A DNA stretch of 64,000 nt, taken from contig OW285187.1 in assembly GCA_935421135.1 (NCBI GenBank), positions 5,952,001 through 6,016,000 of the forward strand. The letters run 5' to 3'. Positions 26,101 through 48,631 of this stretch are shown one piece after another. The notes under the pieces are model-generated. The model did no database searches. It had not been told where the DNA came from and was given only the letters and a program-made list of their open reading frames with translations. This DNA comes from Bugulina stolonifera (taxonomy: Eukaryota; Bryozoa; Gymnolaemata; Cheilostomatida; Bugulidae). Numbering within the stretch: position 1 is the stretch's first letter; the number at the start of each line of letters is the position of its first letter. The position numbers and the translations under genes were made by a program.

Positions 26101-27625
26101 GAACGGTTAGCTGAGCAAAATGGCCTGCTGTGCATTGCTGAATGAAATTAAATACTATTTGTTCAGCCTTCAAGTGTAAATTTTGAATGCGTCTATTGCA
26201 TCACTTTAAAATACATTATATAAAAAGGCCTACAGCTTTTTCTGGAAAGCGGTCTCTGAACTGGATGAGCTATGTAATGAGCTAGTGATAGACAATGAGA
26301 AGGCTACACATATTACAAGGTGAAAATCACCGAGTTTAACTATTCTCATTCCTTCCCCTTCATTTTAGTCAGTCGGTATGGCCTAGGGGCTATGATACTT
26401 GCCTCTATCTAGTTCAGACAGCCTGGGTTATATTCCCGGCGATGACAAGCTTTTCAGGCTTAGGCTGACCACTCAATCCCTGCAGATCAAGACTTAACGT
26501 AATGGAGGTCCCCTGTGTGTATTTAATCTGCATGTAGGATAAAGATCTACCTCTGCCCTCTTCGATACAAGAGCAGCCACATCATGGCGGGGCAGGTGAA
26601 AAAACGGCAGCACCGGCACTGTCTCTGCTTCACACTGGGTTCACAACAGACAGTGACTGAAGAGTGGTGGTGAGAACTTGGTACGCTCACCCACCACTAT
26701 AAAATAAGACACACTAAGCTGTGGTAAACCTATATAAAAATACCTCCGACATACTCAAAGATGAGGGTCTGCCATTATATAATATATAGAGCATTTATAA
26801 TACGGTTAAGCCTATTCAGTGAGCTGTACATTTATTTAGGCTATTCAGCGACGTACTTGTGATTCTGTTTCTGTATTTACCAGTCAAGAGGACTACCAAG
26901 ATCAATCAAAACTAACATTAACTGGCCAATTGATATCTAAAGAATGGACAAGTTTGACTATCCAAATAACACCACATCGTAGGTCCAGTGTACCTGTATT
27001 GCACAGCCAATGCAAAAAACTTAGATAATCAGAATAAAAACTAACTATACCTAACAACTGACCCAAAAAAAGGTGCTGCTGCTCTGCCTCTTAAGTTAGT
27101 TCTAAGTGTTGTAGTACAAAGATGAACCCCCATGCATGCGCATTCAACTATTTTTTGGCTTGTGATTTGAGAGCAATAAAACTTGACTTATTATAATATT
27201 GTAATTGTTATTATTACCTATTACTATAAATATTTATTGTTTAAGTATTAAACTACAAAACAATCATTTTATACCAGCTGGTAATAGAGAATGTTAAAAG
27301 TAACGTAATAAAGTCAAGTGTTTACTTTTTATGTTTATAAAAAGATTTAATTAACCAAAACCTCCATTTTATTTCAATTCATAGTTATTGTATGATATGA
27401 ATTTTAATTAATTTTTATTTGATATTTTGTGGCTTACTTTTCTTCATTACTTTCCTCCAGCCTGTTCAGTTTGTTGAAAGTGTTACTAAAAGCACTCCTA
27501 AGGCCATATATCTTTCTACGGTCATCATCTGAAAGCTTAGAAATGTTGCTTTGGTCAGTTTCTGGTGTTCGATCTAAAGGCCTTATGTACCCTGGATCTT
27601 GATTAGGGTCCATAGCTGACGCCAT
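8146..27625 (-). CDS. MIPOL1: MIPOL1-like coiled-coil protein, 13 exons
   Basis: Minus-strand exons in transcript order: 27438-27625, 25660-25839, 25249-25388, 24595-24792, 23054-23178, 22440-22545, 20576-20705, 20204-20258, 19532-19675, 18674-18760, 9033-9127, 8576-8806, 8146-8218. They sum to 1,752 bp, a 583-aa protein ending in TGA, with all junctions in phase. The start is the first ATG (27625); a second in-frame ATG lies four codons on. The C-terminal half matches what I remember of mirror-image polydactyly 1: the segment LIQEIYDKQKQRDRAMMGRL, then LANEERD, and across exons 11-12 the hallmark IYYGLHKSLS followed by KEQYN, ending in a basic VLQKKLKK tail. Human MIPOL1 is about 442 aa; this protein has a longer N-terminus that includes a lysine/acid-rich stretch (exon 3) and a Pro/Gly/Asn-rich exon 4. 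MIPOL1 is a coiled-coil protein of poorly defined function. No membrane segment or signal peptide is visible. Its start is 357 bp from that of POC5. Intron 10 is unusually long (9.5 kb). Confidence 0.85.
9890..9996. repeat. self-complementary TAATACAG microsatellite
   Basis: Repeated alternation of CAGTAATACAG and TATTACAGTA blocks, finishing with the complementary order (TACTGTATTACTG), so the array can fold on itself. It lies inside MIPOL1 intron 10. Confidence 0.8.
16035..16055 (+). repeat. poly-G homopolymer, 21 bases
   Basis: Twenty-one consecutive G on the plus strand (C on the transcribed MIPOL1 strand) in an intron. The length is probably variable and hard to sequence. Confidence 0.9.
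19970..20185. repeat. ATGTAAGTACAGTATGTACAT minisatellite
   Basis: Seven or so copies of a 24-28 bp unit (core GTAAGTACAGTATGTACATA) with a longer alternating period of about 52 bp. The unit contains the palindrome TATGTACATA. It ends about 20 bp from the donor side of MIPOL1 exon 8 (20204-20258). Open frames reported across it are translated repeat, not genes. Confidence 0.85.
20721..20922. repeat. GATAGTGTATTACAGTAATAAG minisatellite
   Basis: Six imperfect copies of a 33-38 bp unit with core ATAGTGTATTACAGTAATAA followed by GTAATACATAG variants. It lies just upstream (in transcript sense) of MIPOL1 exon 7, beginning about 15 bp from the acceptor. Confidence 0.85.
21329..22206. mobile_element. 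878-bp non-autonomous DNA transposon with TIRs and 7-8 bp target duplication
   Basis: The left end 21329-21365 and the right end 22169-22206 are inverted copies (CAAGGAGTAAG at the tip, then a purine-rich tract and GCTCGTCCATGAAAA), differing by one indel and a couple of substitutions. A second inverted block (21394-21415 against 22143-22164) extends the similarity inward after a gap. TGTGAAC directly flanks both ends (21322-21328 and 22207-22213); if the terminal G is shared, the duplication is the 8-bp GTGTGAAC. No transposase frame is inside, so it is a MITE-like derivative. A 7-8 bp duplication suits hAT or P-type elements; the superfamily is unresolved. It sits in MIPOL1 intron 6. Confidence 0.85.
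25878..25967. repeat. two abutting perfect palindromes (25-bp and 18-bp arms)
   Basis: First palindrome: arm 25878-25902, 2-base centre 25903-25904, arm 25905-25929, all 25 positions paired. Second: arm 25930-25947, centre 25948-25949, arm 25950-25967, all 18 positions paired. They touch without a spacer. In the MIPOL1 transcript the pair lies 39-128 nt upstream of exon 2, in the branch-site/acceptor region, and could form two adjacent perfect hairpins. Confidence 0.95.
26371..26712 (+). mobile_element. tRNA-derived SINE candidate
   Basis: The head resembles a tRNA: an A-box-like TGGCCTAGGGG at 26379-26389 and a B-box-like GGTTATATTCC at 26426-26436, spaced as in a tRNA but without a cloverleaf good enough to be a functional gene. 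It is followed by a roughly 270-bp body that is more GC-rich than its surroundings and ends near CACCACTATAAAATAAG. I could not define target duplications or a clean tail, so the 3' limit is approximate. It lies in MIPOL1 intron 1, antisense to that gene. Confidence 0.6.
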
Positions 27626-27982
27626 GACACCAGTAAACAAATGATTCTAGACTATATCCGGTTTTACTGACTAATGAGTGAACTTACTTTCACACTCAAT
27701 AAGCATTAGTTTCAATGCTATATTAATTTAAATAAAGTAATTCAAAATTTAAGTAAAGGAAAAACGTATAGTTTTTCAATTATTAATTTGTGTTTTCTAT
27801 AGGCTACATCCAAACATGGAATCCACCAATTGGATGCATTGTTTGATTATAAGACCGGCCAATGAACGGTTTCAAGACGCATGACCGCTTCATTTGATGT
27901 TGTTTGTTTACAATTTAGATTTTTGTTGAGCAAAATTCGAAATTTAGGCCTACAGCATTCCATTTTATTGTTAGCGTTCAAG
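27626..27982. promoter_or_regulatory. bidirectional promoter region between MIPOL1-like gene and POC5
   Basis: The two start codons are head-to-head with 357 bp between them. Two CCAAT motifs are present on the plus strand (27826-27830 and 27859-27863), the first within the near-palindrome CCAATTGG, and there is no obvious TATA box, as is common for shared promoters of broadly expressed genes. Both 5' UTRs must also lie here, unless there are further non-coding exons. Confidence 0.6.
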
Positions 27983-30900
27983 ATGGACACTTACAGTGAC
28001 AACAACTCTGCTCCTCCAGAATTTCCAGAGCAATCGGCAGGAAGTTCTGTTTCTTCCAGGTTGCTTACTAAAGACTTTTAGTTAGTTGGATGATTTTTAT
28101 TTTTAATCTAAATCTGACACAAGACAATTACAAAACAATAATATTAAAATAATGTAATGTTTAAGTTTTGAAGCCTAATTGAGGAAATTTTGTGGTATAT
28201 CTCATTCTGATTCTCCAGTAAATATAATCCTGCTTTCGACTATTTGGATTTGATACAAAGAGAAAGACAATTTTCACTTGGAGATGGGGAGGGGTTATTT
28301 TCTGGAACAGCTGGCAGGCCAACCTGTATAAATAAATTCAGTTTGGGCAGTGGCAGAGTTGTTTTCTCCTGCATAGATTTTTCATTTGTGTTAGGAATAT
28401 TTGCAATGAATGAATGTGTTAGAGAATAAATCTAGGAGGGGATACCCCAAGTCCAGGTCGCAGCTGCCGAGCTGTCCTAACTGATAGTTGGAGTATACAG
28501 GCCTGGATAGTTTTGATTGTGTTCTACTACATGAGCTGGCACTAATATATACAGTGATTTTTTAACTATCAACATGTTTGTAGATTTCAGGATGAATATG
28601 AAGAACTGCTGAAGTATGCTGTTGTTGTGCCCAAGATAGATGTGGATGATTTGCCTCGTGTTCTAGCAGACAGCAGGCGTAGTCTAACACAGTCTCGTAA
28701 ACTACCCTCTCCTATTGAACAAGTTCATACGAGTAAGTTGCTAATTATTTACAATCGACTAAATTAGGCACAAAATTTTCAGTTTACTGTTTGCTGGGGG
28801 TCTATGGTGAGCTTAATTTTTTCGTAGGTGTTGTGTAACCGTGTCACGAAATCCATTGGCCTTACAGAGTTGTAATCTAGCTGTGATTGTCATTGAGGGT
28901 TGGTACTTGTAAGTGTTGGTAAATGAGAGTAGAATTATATCAACCACATTTTTGTTGAAAAAATATTGGTCTAGCAAAAGATGAAAAGAGTTTGTCACAC
29001 CCTGGGAAAAAAGAGGAAACAAATTGAGAGAGGACAACTTCTTTGTGATCGCTGATCATTCACTTATGAGTTTTGATGTAGTGTAGACCCTATACGCTGT
29101 ACCCCAGGCACTGTGTTCTTATAGTAAATACATGTATAATGAGCTGTACTGGTATATAATGTGTATATTGTTCATGTATGTATACACAGGTAGTGAAGAT
29201 GAGGATGGCGACATACCAGGTAGACCTTTACCACAGATTGTGTCGGCTAAGCAGGGCCTGGGTAGAATCGTCTCCCCTGCACGAAAACCACCCAATAAAG
29301 GTAAACCTAGTACTAGTTATTATTGAATAATCTAACTGCGCTTTTAAACTAGGGAAGATTAACCATGATGGTTTAACAGTAATACGAGGAAACATGTAAG
29401 AAATTGTATAATAATTATACAGTGACTGACGGTTTGTTTTAATCATAAAAAACATCAGTCACAGTATAATAAATTAAGTAGTTGTTTATATTAACAGAAT
29501 CGGACATTGAAACACTCACACCCAAAACCAGAGTTTCTCCGTCACAACAACAATACAAACACAGGCACAGGGTGGGGGACACAGACAGCGAATCAGATGT
29601 ATGTACTGGTCACCATGCAAACGTGAATATGAACGCTGCTACTGGCTCTGATAGTGGAGCTGAGAGTGAGATAAATATTATGGTAGACACAACATTGCAG
29701 CGTAGCATAGAGTTGGGGCCCAGTGATAGTGATCTTACAGATATAGAGAGAAAGTTAGACCTGTGGAGCAGACAACTCAACTCCAATATTATGGTAAGTT
29801 TATCTAATGTGAAGAACTAAGGGTTCTGTGTCAGCTAACCGACTACAAAATCAAACCAATTTTTCAATTTTCAAAAAGGGAATTAATACAGTTTAGTAGA
29901 AATACTAATTAACAGGTTGTGTGAAGCCAACTTTCACAAAATACATTCCAAACATATTTAAGAAATATTTTTCATTACTAATTTGAGTGATTATCTAGTT
30001 TCGAGTTTCTAGTTTTTATATTATTCTTATTTTACATTATTTTATAGAAATGTAATTGTTGGTATAATGTTGTAAAATATTATGACGTACTAAAACTGTT
30101 CAGCATTTTTGAAAAAGTGTACTTGATAGGGCCAAGGGGAAGATTTACAACTAAAAAATTCTATGTGTACCTTTTTATGCCCAACCAGCCTATTCTCCTA
30201 TGTTTTGCAATGAGATGTTTGAGGGGGTAAAATGGTAATCTTTATGGACTATATTTATATCTGAGTTGTTAAGCACTCACCAGGGTGCATGTCAGTCGAT
30301 GCTGTACCCTCAATTGTTTATGTTGACATTGCTATTTGGTGTCTTCTTATCCTCTAGCTTGGTAAACCTCTATATATCTCATTTACCATCACATATGCAA
30401 TGTCTGTCTGTACTATCTTGTTTGCCACCATATAAATATGCAATGGTTGGTCTTCACCAGGCACAGCTCCATTCCTTGTCCCTTGGAACTCTACACAAAT
30501 CCTTTAGCATTATTCTACTGAACTAGTCAGAAGACATTGCTAACATATTTTGGCACATTGATGACATCATGGAATGTGCTGTATTGATATTTCTGATATT
30601 TTACTGTAAAGAAATATTTATTTGAAAACGAAAATATTTAATAACAAGTTATTTTATAGTTATGCAGGAATTTATTTTTAGAATCCGTAAAGTATTAATA
30701 ATATGCAATAAATTATAATATACATTATAAGGCACTAATATTATAGTATTATATATATTTAATGTATTATTTGTCAGGATGAAATCTCAAGGCTGCGTAT
30801 CAAGTTAGTGGAGAATGCTCGACACAAACTTCAAACTACAGAGTCAAGGTATCTTTCTCTCTATACAGCCTGTATACCTCTGGTTGTTGTTGTGTTGTAT

Positions 30901-33444
30901 GTTCACTCTATAATAATACTGATTAGCTCTTTCAAATATGAAATATTTTAAGATGTGATTGGTAGGACACAACTGTGTAGATATACACATACAATGTATA
31001 TATATGTCTGTAATATCTGCTCCCTCTTTTAGATACTTGTAGACACTTTAGCATGTGATCCTACTCAACCAATGGAATCCTTAGCTATGGTGTAAAATGT
31101 ATACTATTACCTCCCATGTTTTACAGGCATGCCGGGGAGATAAACACTATGTATAATGAACTAGAAGGGCTGAAGGAGCTGTTACACACCTATGAAATAT
31201 CCATAGAGAGGAAAGATGGAGTCATATCCAACCTCACCAGAAGTCTCCAGAACCAGAAGGAAAAGTTTGATACTCTGAAGACATTCACAGATTGGAAACT
31301 ACAGTATGCTGCCAAGAAGCAAGAAGTCAGTGTTCTAGTTAATTGTCTACTGACAGATTTATCTTGCATGTAAATTTAGCCAATAATGTGTTGCACTCCC
31401 TATTTGTTCTAGTAGACTTTGCTCTGGTATGGAATTATCTTCTCTTGTATCTTACTGCATCATGAGCACATTACTCTGCAAGTTAATTTAAAGTAGTAGA
31501 TATTTAACATAAATTAGTGAAAATGTAACACTTTTTTAAGTTATTTTGCCTTCAATTTGGTCTCAACAATTTAAAAGACCATAGTACAGTAATTGTTTAC
31601 TATATAATAATCGGGCAACTTTCTGTATGGCCTGTCCAAACCTAAGGCAAGTTCACTTCAACTTGCCGTAACTGTCTGCTGTTACATGGTTCTAGATCTA
31701 TATTTCTATATACTGTATTGATTATAGGGCTATGCCATGAGACTTGCAGCTCAGCACCATAACAATTCAATAAGAAGGAAGTGTTGGAAGAAGTGGCACA
31801 TGGTTATAGTAGAGAAATGGAGGAGGAGAGTAGAGAAGGCTTGTCAGGCTAAGGCCCAGGAGATCTGTATCTCTCTCACCAGTGACTATGAGACTAAGCT
31901 ACAGTCTGTGAGTATTACACCTACACCTATATACATAACACTGGACAGCTCTAAGGGGCGGAGTCAACCTGCTGACAGGTACTACATCATGTTGACTTGA
32001 TATATACATAATATTCATTGTTTAATTACTCATGCACCCCACACGGCACACATGTTACACTACATACTCCACTATATACTTGTAGCTGGAGGACAAGTAC
32101 AACGCTAGCAGAGAGGAAGTGATGTCACTACACAGAGAGAGGGAGCACTACGAGGAGAACATGAAAAAGGCGTTCATGAGAGGAGTTTGTGCTCTCAATA
32201 TGGAGGCTATGAACATGTTCCACGAACCTGATGTCGAGACCTCCGACCAAGAGCAAGGTCAATCACACAGCAAGCCTCACTTCCAGAGTACTTCTGGTAG
32301 GCTTCTCTACTTGCAAAGAACCTTGGCTAATGTGCTAACAATCAATATATTGCTATGGTAATACAGATGTGATTGTGTAACATTTTCCATATAATAATAT
32401 TTGCAGGTGACCAAGAGAACGCAACTCCCTTCCCTACACAACCCAGTAGCTTCCCATCCAATTCACAGACACAGTCTAGAATGTTCTCAGCTCCATCGCC
32501 TCTAGCCTCTAAGTCCTACACTGTGCAGCATGGTCCTGCCTACACTAGTGGAGCTGCAGCATCCGCCTCCTTTCCCAAACACAGCAGGTAGGTAGTCTAT
32601 GGCTATCAACTACAAGTAGATGATAGTGTTTATCATAATAATTATGTTATTTACAGGATATCATTGACTGTGTTCTTATATTGTGTTTACTGTTTACCCG
32701 ATTAGCAGGGGAGGTAAGAGATTACAGGCTACAGTGACAGCTAAACCAGGTAAACCAGGTACCATGAGGAAGATAGGTAATCAGCCAGTATTAGTGGAAA
32801 GACATGATAATATGGGAGGTGCTGGTGATGCCAGCATACAGGTAATATACAACCCATTAGCTCTATTCTAAAATATGATCATTGTAATAAGTTATTATAA
32901 TATGTTATAGATGTGCCTTGTATAACATATACACATATATTATAGTGTCTGTACAAATACTATATAGGTTGAGATAATTATGTTAGTGCTGCCAGCTAAC
33001 TTATACTACACACATAATGTAATAGTGTTATTGGGTATACATGCAGTAGGGTAGTGGATAGCAATATACACAATTCATGTACAATATTGCATGTCTCATG
33101 AATGGGTAAGTGTTTATACAGTATTTATGCATTCTATGTATGTGTAGACACTTGCATTACATTACTTACTGTGGGATATATGATATTGCATTGCTGCACC
33201 ACCCACCTACACTATACCACTCTACACCACCCACACCACTCTACCCCACCCACACAGTACTGTGCTATCCTTTCCACACAATACTATACCCCCATACCAC
33301 AATACACTGTGGTGTCATCAGGCAAGGTGTATTACAGTGTACATTATTCAATGTTGATTCTGTCTATAGATGGAGAAAGATCTAACAGGCTCCCATGTTA
33401 GGAGGAAAGACTTTGCTACAAGAGTGGTAAAAGTTGTGAAATGA
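27983..33444 (+). CDS. POC5: POC5 centriolar protein, 11 exons
   Basis: Exons 27983-28059, 28584-28732, 29190-29300, 29498-29793, 30778-30848, 31127-31325, 31728-31907, 32086-32296, 32407-32587, 32709-32841, 33370-33444 give 1,683 bp, a 560-aa protein (human about 575 aa), in frame throughout. POC5 is a centrin-binding protein of the centriole inner scaffold, needed for elongation and distal assembly. Diagnostic points: the N-terminal [18 protein letters not shown] block spanning exons 1-2, LDLWSRQLN before the central coiled coil, [12 protein letters not shown] (exon 6), the centrin-binding-type repeats around [26 protein letters not shown] split as exon 7 (W-rich, basic helix), and [17 protein letters not shown] in exon 8. 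The tail ends in KVVK-stop, like the short conserved C-terminus of the family. The exon 1 donor (AG/GTTGCT) is weak. A poly(A) signal AATAAA lies at 33616-33621. Confidence 0.95.
33190..33290 (+). repeat. CCACCCACAC-type pyrimidine-rich repeat in last POC5 intron
   Basis: Degenerate tandem copies of CACCACCCAC/CACTCTACCCC make a C/A/T strand-biased block in the intron before the final POC5 exon. Open frames across it are low-complexity and not coding. Confidence 0.6.
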
Positions 33445-35276
33445 GTATATTATGCTAACCAACCTTGAGATGGTATCTAGTTCAGCCCTTCTGTCTACCA
33501 TGTGCTTTATGTGAATGGAGTATGTGATATTGTGCTTTAGTAGGTTTTAGTTGTTTTTTGATTTTACATAGTAATCTTCTGCATGTACTTGAGTGCTTTA
33601 GAAATATTTTCCAATAATAAATTATTACATTGTCATTGATGCAGTTATATCATGGTCTTTGTTATATCATGGTCTCTGGTGTGTGCAGGTTTTAATAAGT
33701 CCTTTATGCTTCTCATATTTTTTGCTCTACATAATGTGCAGCCATTCTTTCCAATCTTAGAGTTATTTTGTCTGTTGTGTACTTAATCATTTTAATTTAA
33801 TTTTGTAAATGTCCAAACAATACAAAATTGTGATGTGTAAACCAAAGACTGGTAAAGAGTACAAGCAATGTATGGTATTACTTGTGGTCCAACTCCATAT
33901 TCTTTGAGAGAGGACAACTAGAAACCGACAACTTTTGGCCATTAAATTTTTGTCTCAAAGCGACCAATGATATTGGTGTTCATACCCATGATACATGTTA
34001 TTATATTCTTATTCTAACAGCAGTTTATCTAGAGAAAATGGTTGTGTGTTTTACATGTACTAGATTTTCGTAGTAAGCAGGCCTGTTCAAAATTCACCTG
34101 CCCCCAAAAAAACTTTCAATAGACCAACTTAGATTACATTTGTATATCTATTTTATATTACATTGTATTGCAGGTTTGTGGTGCATTATATTTTGAAAAA
34201 GTAGATGTTGGAATATGATGTTTTTTGAAAGACAACAATCCGATGATAATAAATTTTTACTCTAAGGATGTTTGAAGTCAATCCATATGGGAATAAATGT
34301 TGTTTTGTCCAGCACTAATAAAGTGAAGGGCAGACAACACTCACTGCGAGTTCTACGTGGAGGGAGTTACTTATACATGTACATAAACGGTTGAGTTTTC
34401 GCTCAAGTAAACTTGATGAAATAGCCTGACGTCTGTAGAATTTATTGCTGCGACAAGAAGGCAAATCTGATATACATTTTTACAGTACAACCGTACTGAA
34501 AACATGGGTTGGTGTTAGGTCCCGAGCAAACACAACGGTTCGCGTTCAATGGTTTCTCGTTGTCGCTAACAACATTTTTGCTGAAGTTGGTAAAAGCACG
34601 ACAAGTTTTAAAAGTATGTTTGGCTTTGTTAGCCTTATAAGTTATAATATAGCGTGTGCGCACGTCCTTGCCGTGTCTGTTGAATATAAAACATGTATTA
34701 CTGCTGGAACACTCCTTGTTCACTGTTGGGCGTTGGCTAAACTATCAATGATTATTTCTATTAAATCAAATGGCCTTAATATTGATACTCATTATGATTA
34801 TAGATTTGATTATTATTAATTATATATAATTATGATTAATAATATTAATTTAGTATAATTATGTAATGTATATCTTTTTATTATTTATAATTAATGAAAT
34901 GAAAATGTTGATATAATACTAATTATTAACTAATTAAATATCATATGTGATAAATTAAAAACAGCATATTAAAAAATAGTGAACTGTGGCTTTTAAATTC
35001 AGCAGTTTTATGACTTGTAATGCCTTTGTCAATATATGCAATTGTGATGTCATCATCTTATGAGTCTTTGAAATATCAAGTAGGTCTACTATGTGATGTT
35101 TAAGGCGTTCAGCTATAATTTTTATATGTGATGTTTTTCTTTTTTTTGCAAGACAAATCTCACATGTAGCTCTATTTGTTGTGCGACGTTTGAATAACTA
35201 TGTAATTTTAGCATAAATTTTGACTGTATTTCATTACGTATGCTAACAGTTTACTTTTATTTTCCTTAGTAAAAGG
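33445..35276. other. POC5-TDH intergenic region
   Basis: Contains the POC5 3' UTR with AATAAA (33616-33621), then AT-rich DNA. A 124-codon open frame (34445-34819) overlaps an antisense frame of similar length, has no recognisable domain and is not supported. AT-only sequence occupies about 34800-34970. A pyrimidine tract plus TTAG immediately before 35270 looks like a splice acceptor in the 5' UTR of TDH, which would imply an upstream non-coding exon somewhere in this region. Confidence 0.5.
33616..33621 (+). terminator. POC5 polyadenylation signal AATAAA
   Basis: The canonical hexamer lies 172 bp after the POC5 stop codon, with no better candidate nearer. The assignment rests on position only. 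Confidence 0.5.
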
Positions 35277-47460
<12,184 letters not shown>

Positions 47461-48631
47461 GTGCACTGAAGGTAGGTATAATTTTCTTTCCAACTACTAG
47501 AATCTCATTTGCTGAGGAATATGCCGTTTCCTGTATGTTTACTTTGTGTTATGGCACAGTGATATTGCCACTCTCTTCATGTTTACCATTCCATTCACAC
47601 AGAATCTCTTATATATGAACCAAATGCTATTTTGCCATTTTATAGGCTGAATCTTTTCATAATATATAACATGCGATTGCAGAATATTTTTTAGTTGTTT
47701 ACTGAGAATTTTCACTTTTCTTATTTTGATGTTGAGTGAGAGATACATTTTTGTCATGTTAAGAGATAATTTGAATTCAGCTTCACATAGCTTTCGCTAG
47801 ACACATCTACGCTAATCTTCGATATTTAGTGTGAGCCATTACTGGTGGTTACGAAGATTAGGTAAGACGTGAAAATGCAATGTCTTAAATTAACTGACAT
47901 CTGAACTTTACCATGTCAAAGCGCTGCACTGCTTTGGGCCTACAATTATATCTCATTTTTGTATCAGAACTTTACTACCACTGATTAAGATGTTGAGGTA
48001 ATAATATCTAGTATCTCTCACACCGCATCCATTTTAGCCATTTTCGTTTTTAAATTATAGTATATAAATATACAAACTAGAATTTTAAGTAATGTATTTT
48101 GAACTGATTCTATTTTTACAAGTATTGGCAGCTAACAACAATAATGCATTGCTCAATATTCTTATAATGTTTATTCTAAATTAACATTATATTATTATAG
48201 ACAGTATATTTATTTCATGACAGCTTTGAGATATAAATATAATAAAGAGTGTAGTATCACCTCAAGTGCTACTTGTTTGCAGGTTTTACTCAGCTCTATA
48301 GCCCTTATTCTCAGTCTAGTGATAGACCATCTTCACTTGAGACATGACTATACATTAGGTTCGTGTTCTCCATCAAGTGTCTCGTATACATCTGCTGTCC
48401 TGTGTGCACCACTTATGGCCAATCTGTTACCATGCAGACGTATTACTCTCCTAACTTGTTCATACAGACCTGCCAAGTGGCTACATTTACTGATATGTGT
48501 TTTCACTCATAATAGAGTGCTCAGATCTGTAGTGTAATTGGTGTTGTTGGCTGGTCTGTATGCTGCCGGGTATATAAGGTCAGCGTCTGCGCTACCACTT
48601 CACCATTCTTTGTTGCTCAGAGAGAGCAATC
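47461..48631. other. TDH to SCO-spondin-like intergenic region
   Basis: Holds the TDH 3' UTR (no convincing poly(A) hexamer close to the stop) and the upstream region of the next gene. Open frames at 48217-48537 and 48538-48744 have no recognisable domain; the second overlaps the real start of the SCO-spondin-like gene in another frame and is rejected. Confidence 0.5.
48571..48577 (+). promoter_or_regulatory. TATA box of the SCO-spondin-like gene
   Basis: TATATAA preceded by a G/C-rich GCCGGG, 61 bp upstream of the start ATG at 48632. Transcription would then start about 48600, giving a short 5' UTR. A clear TATA box suits a tissue-restricted, highly expressed secreted protein, unlike the MIPOL1/POC5 spacer. 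Inferred from position. Confidence 0.6.

Noticed and set aside
26371..26445. Functional tRNA gene
   Set aside because: The A and B boxes are degenerate and the stems do not pair well; a SINE head is the better reading.
28219..28429. Possible extra POC5 exon after an acceptor at 28217-28218
   Set aside because: It opens in frame but has no good donor, and joining exon 1 directly to 28584 restores the conserved [15 protein letters not shown] block.
34445..34819. 124-codon open frame between POC5 and TDH
   Set aside because: No domain, no splice context, overlapping antisense frame, and it runs into AT-only sequence.
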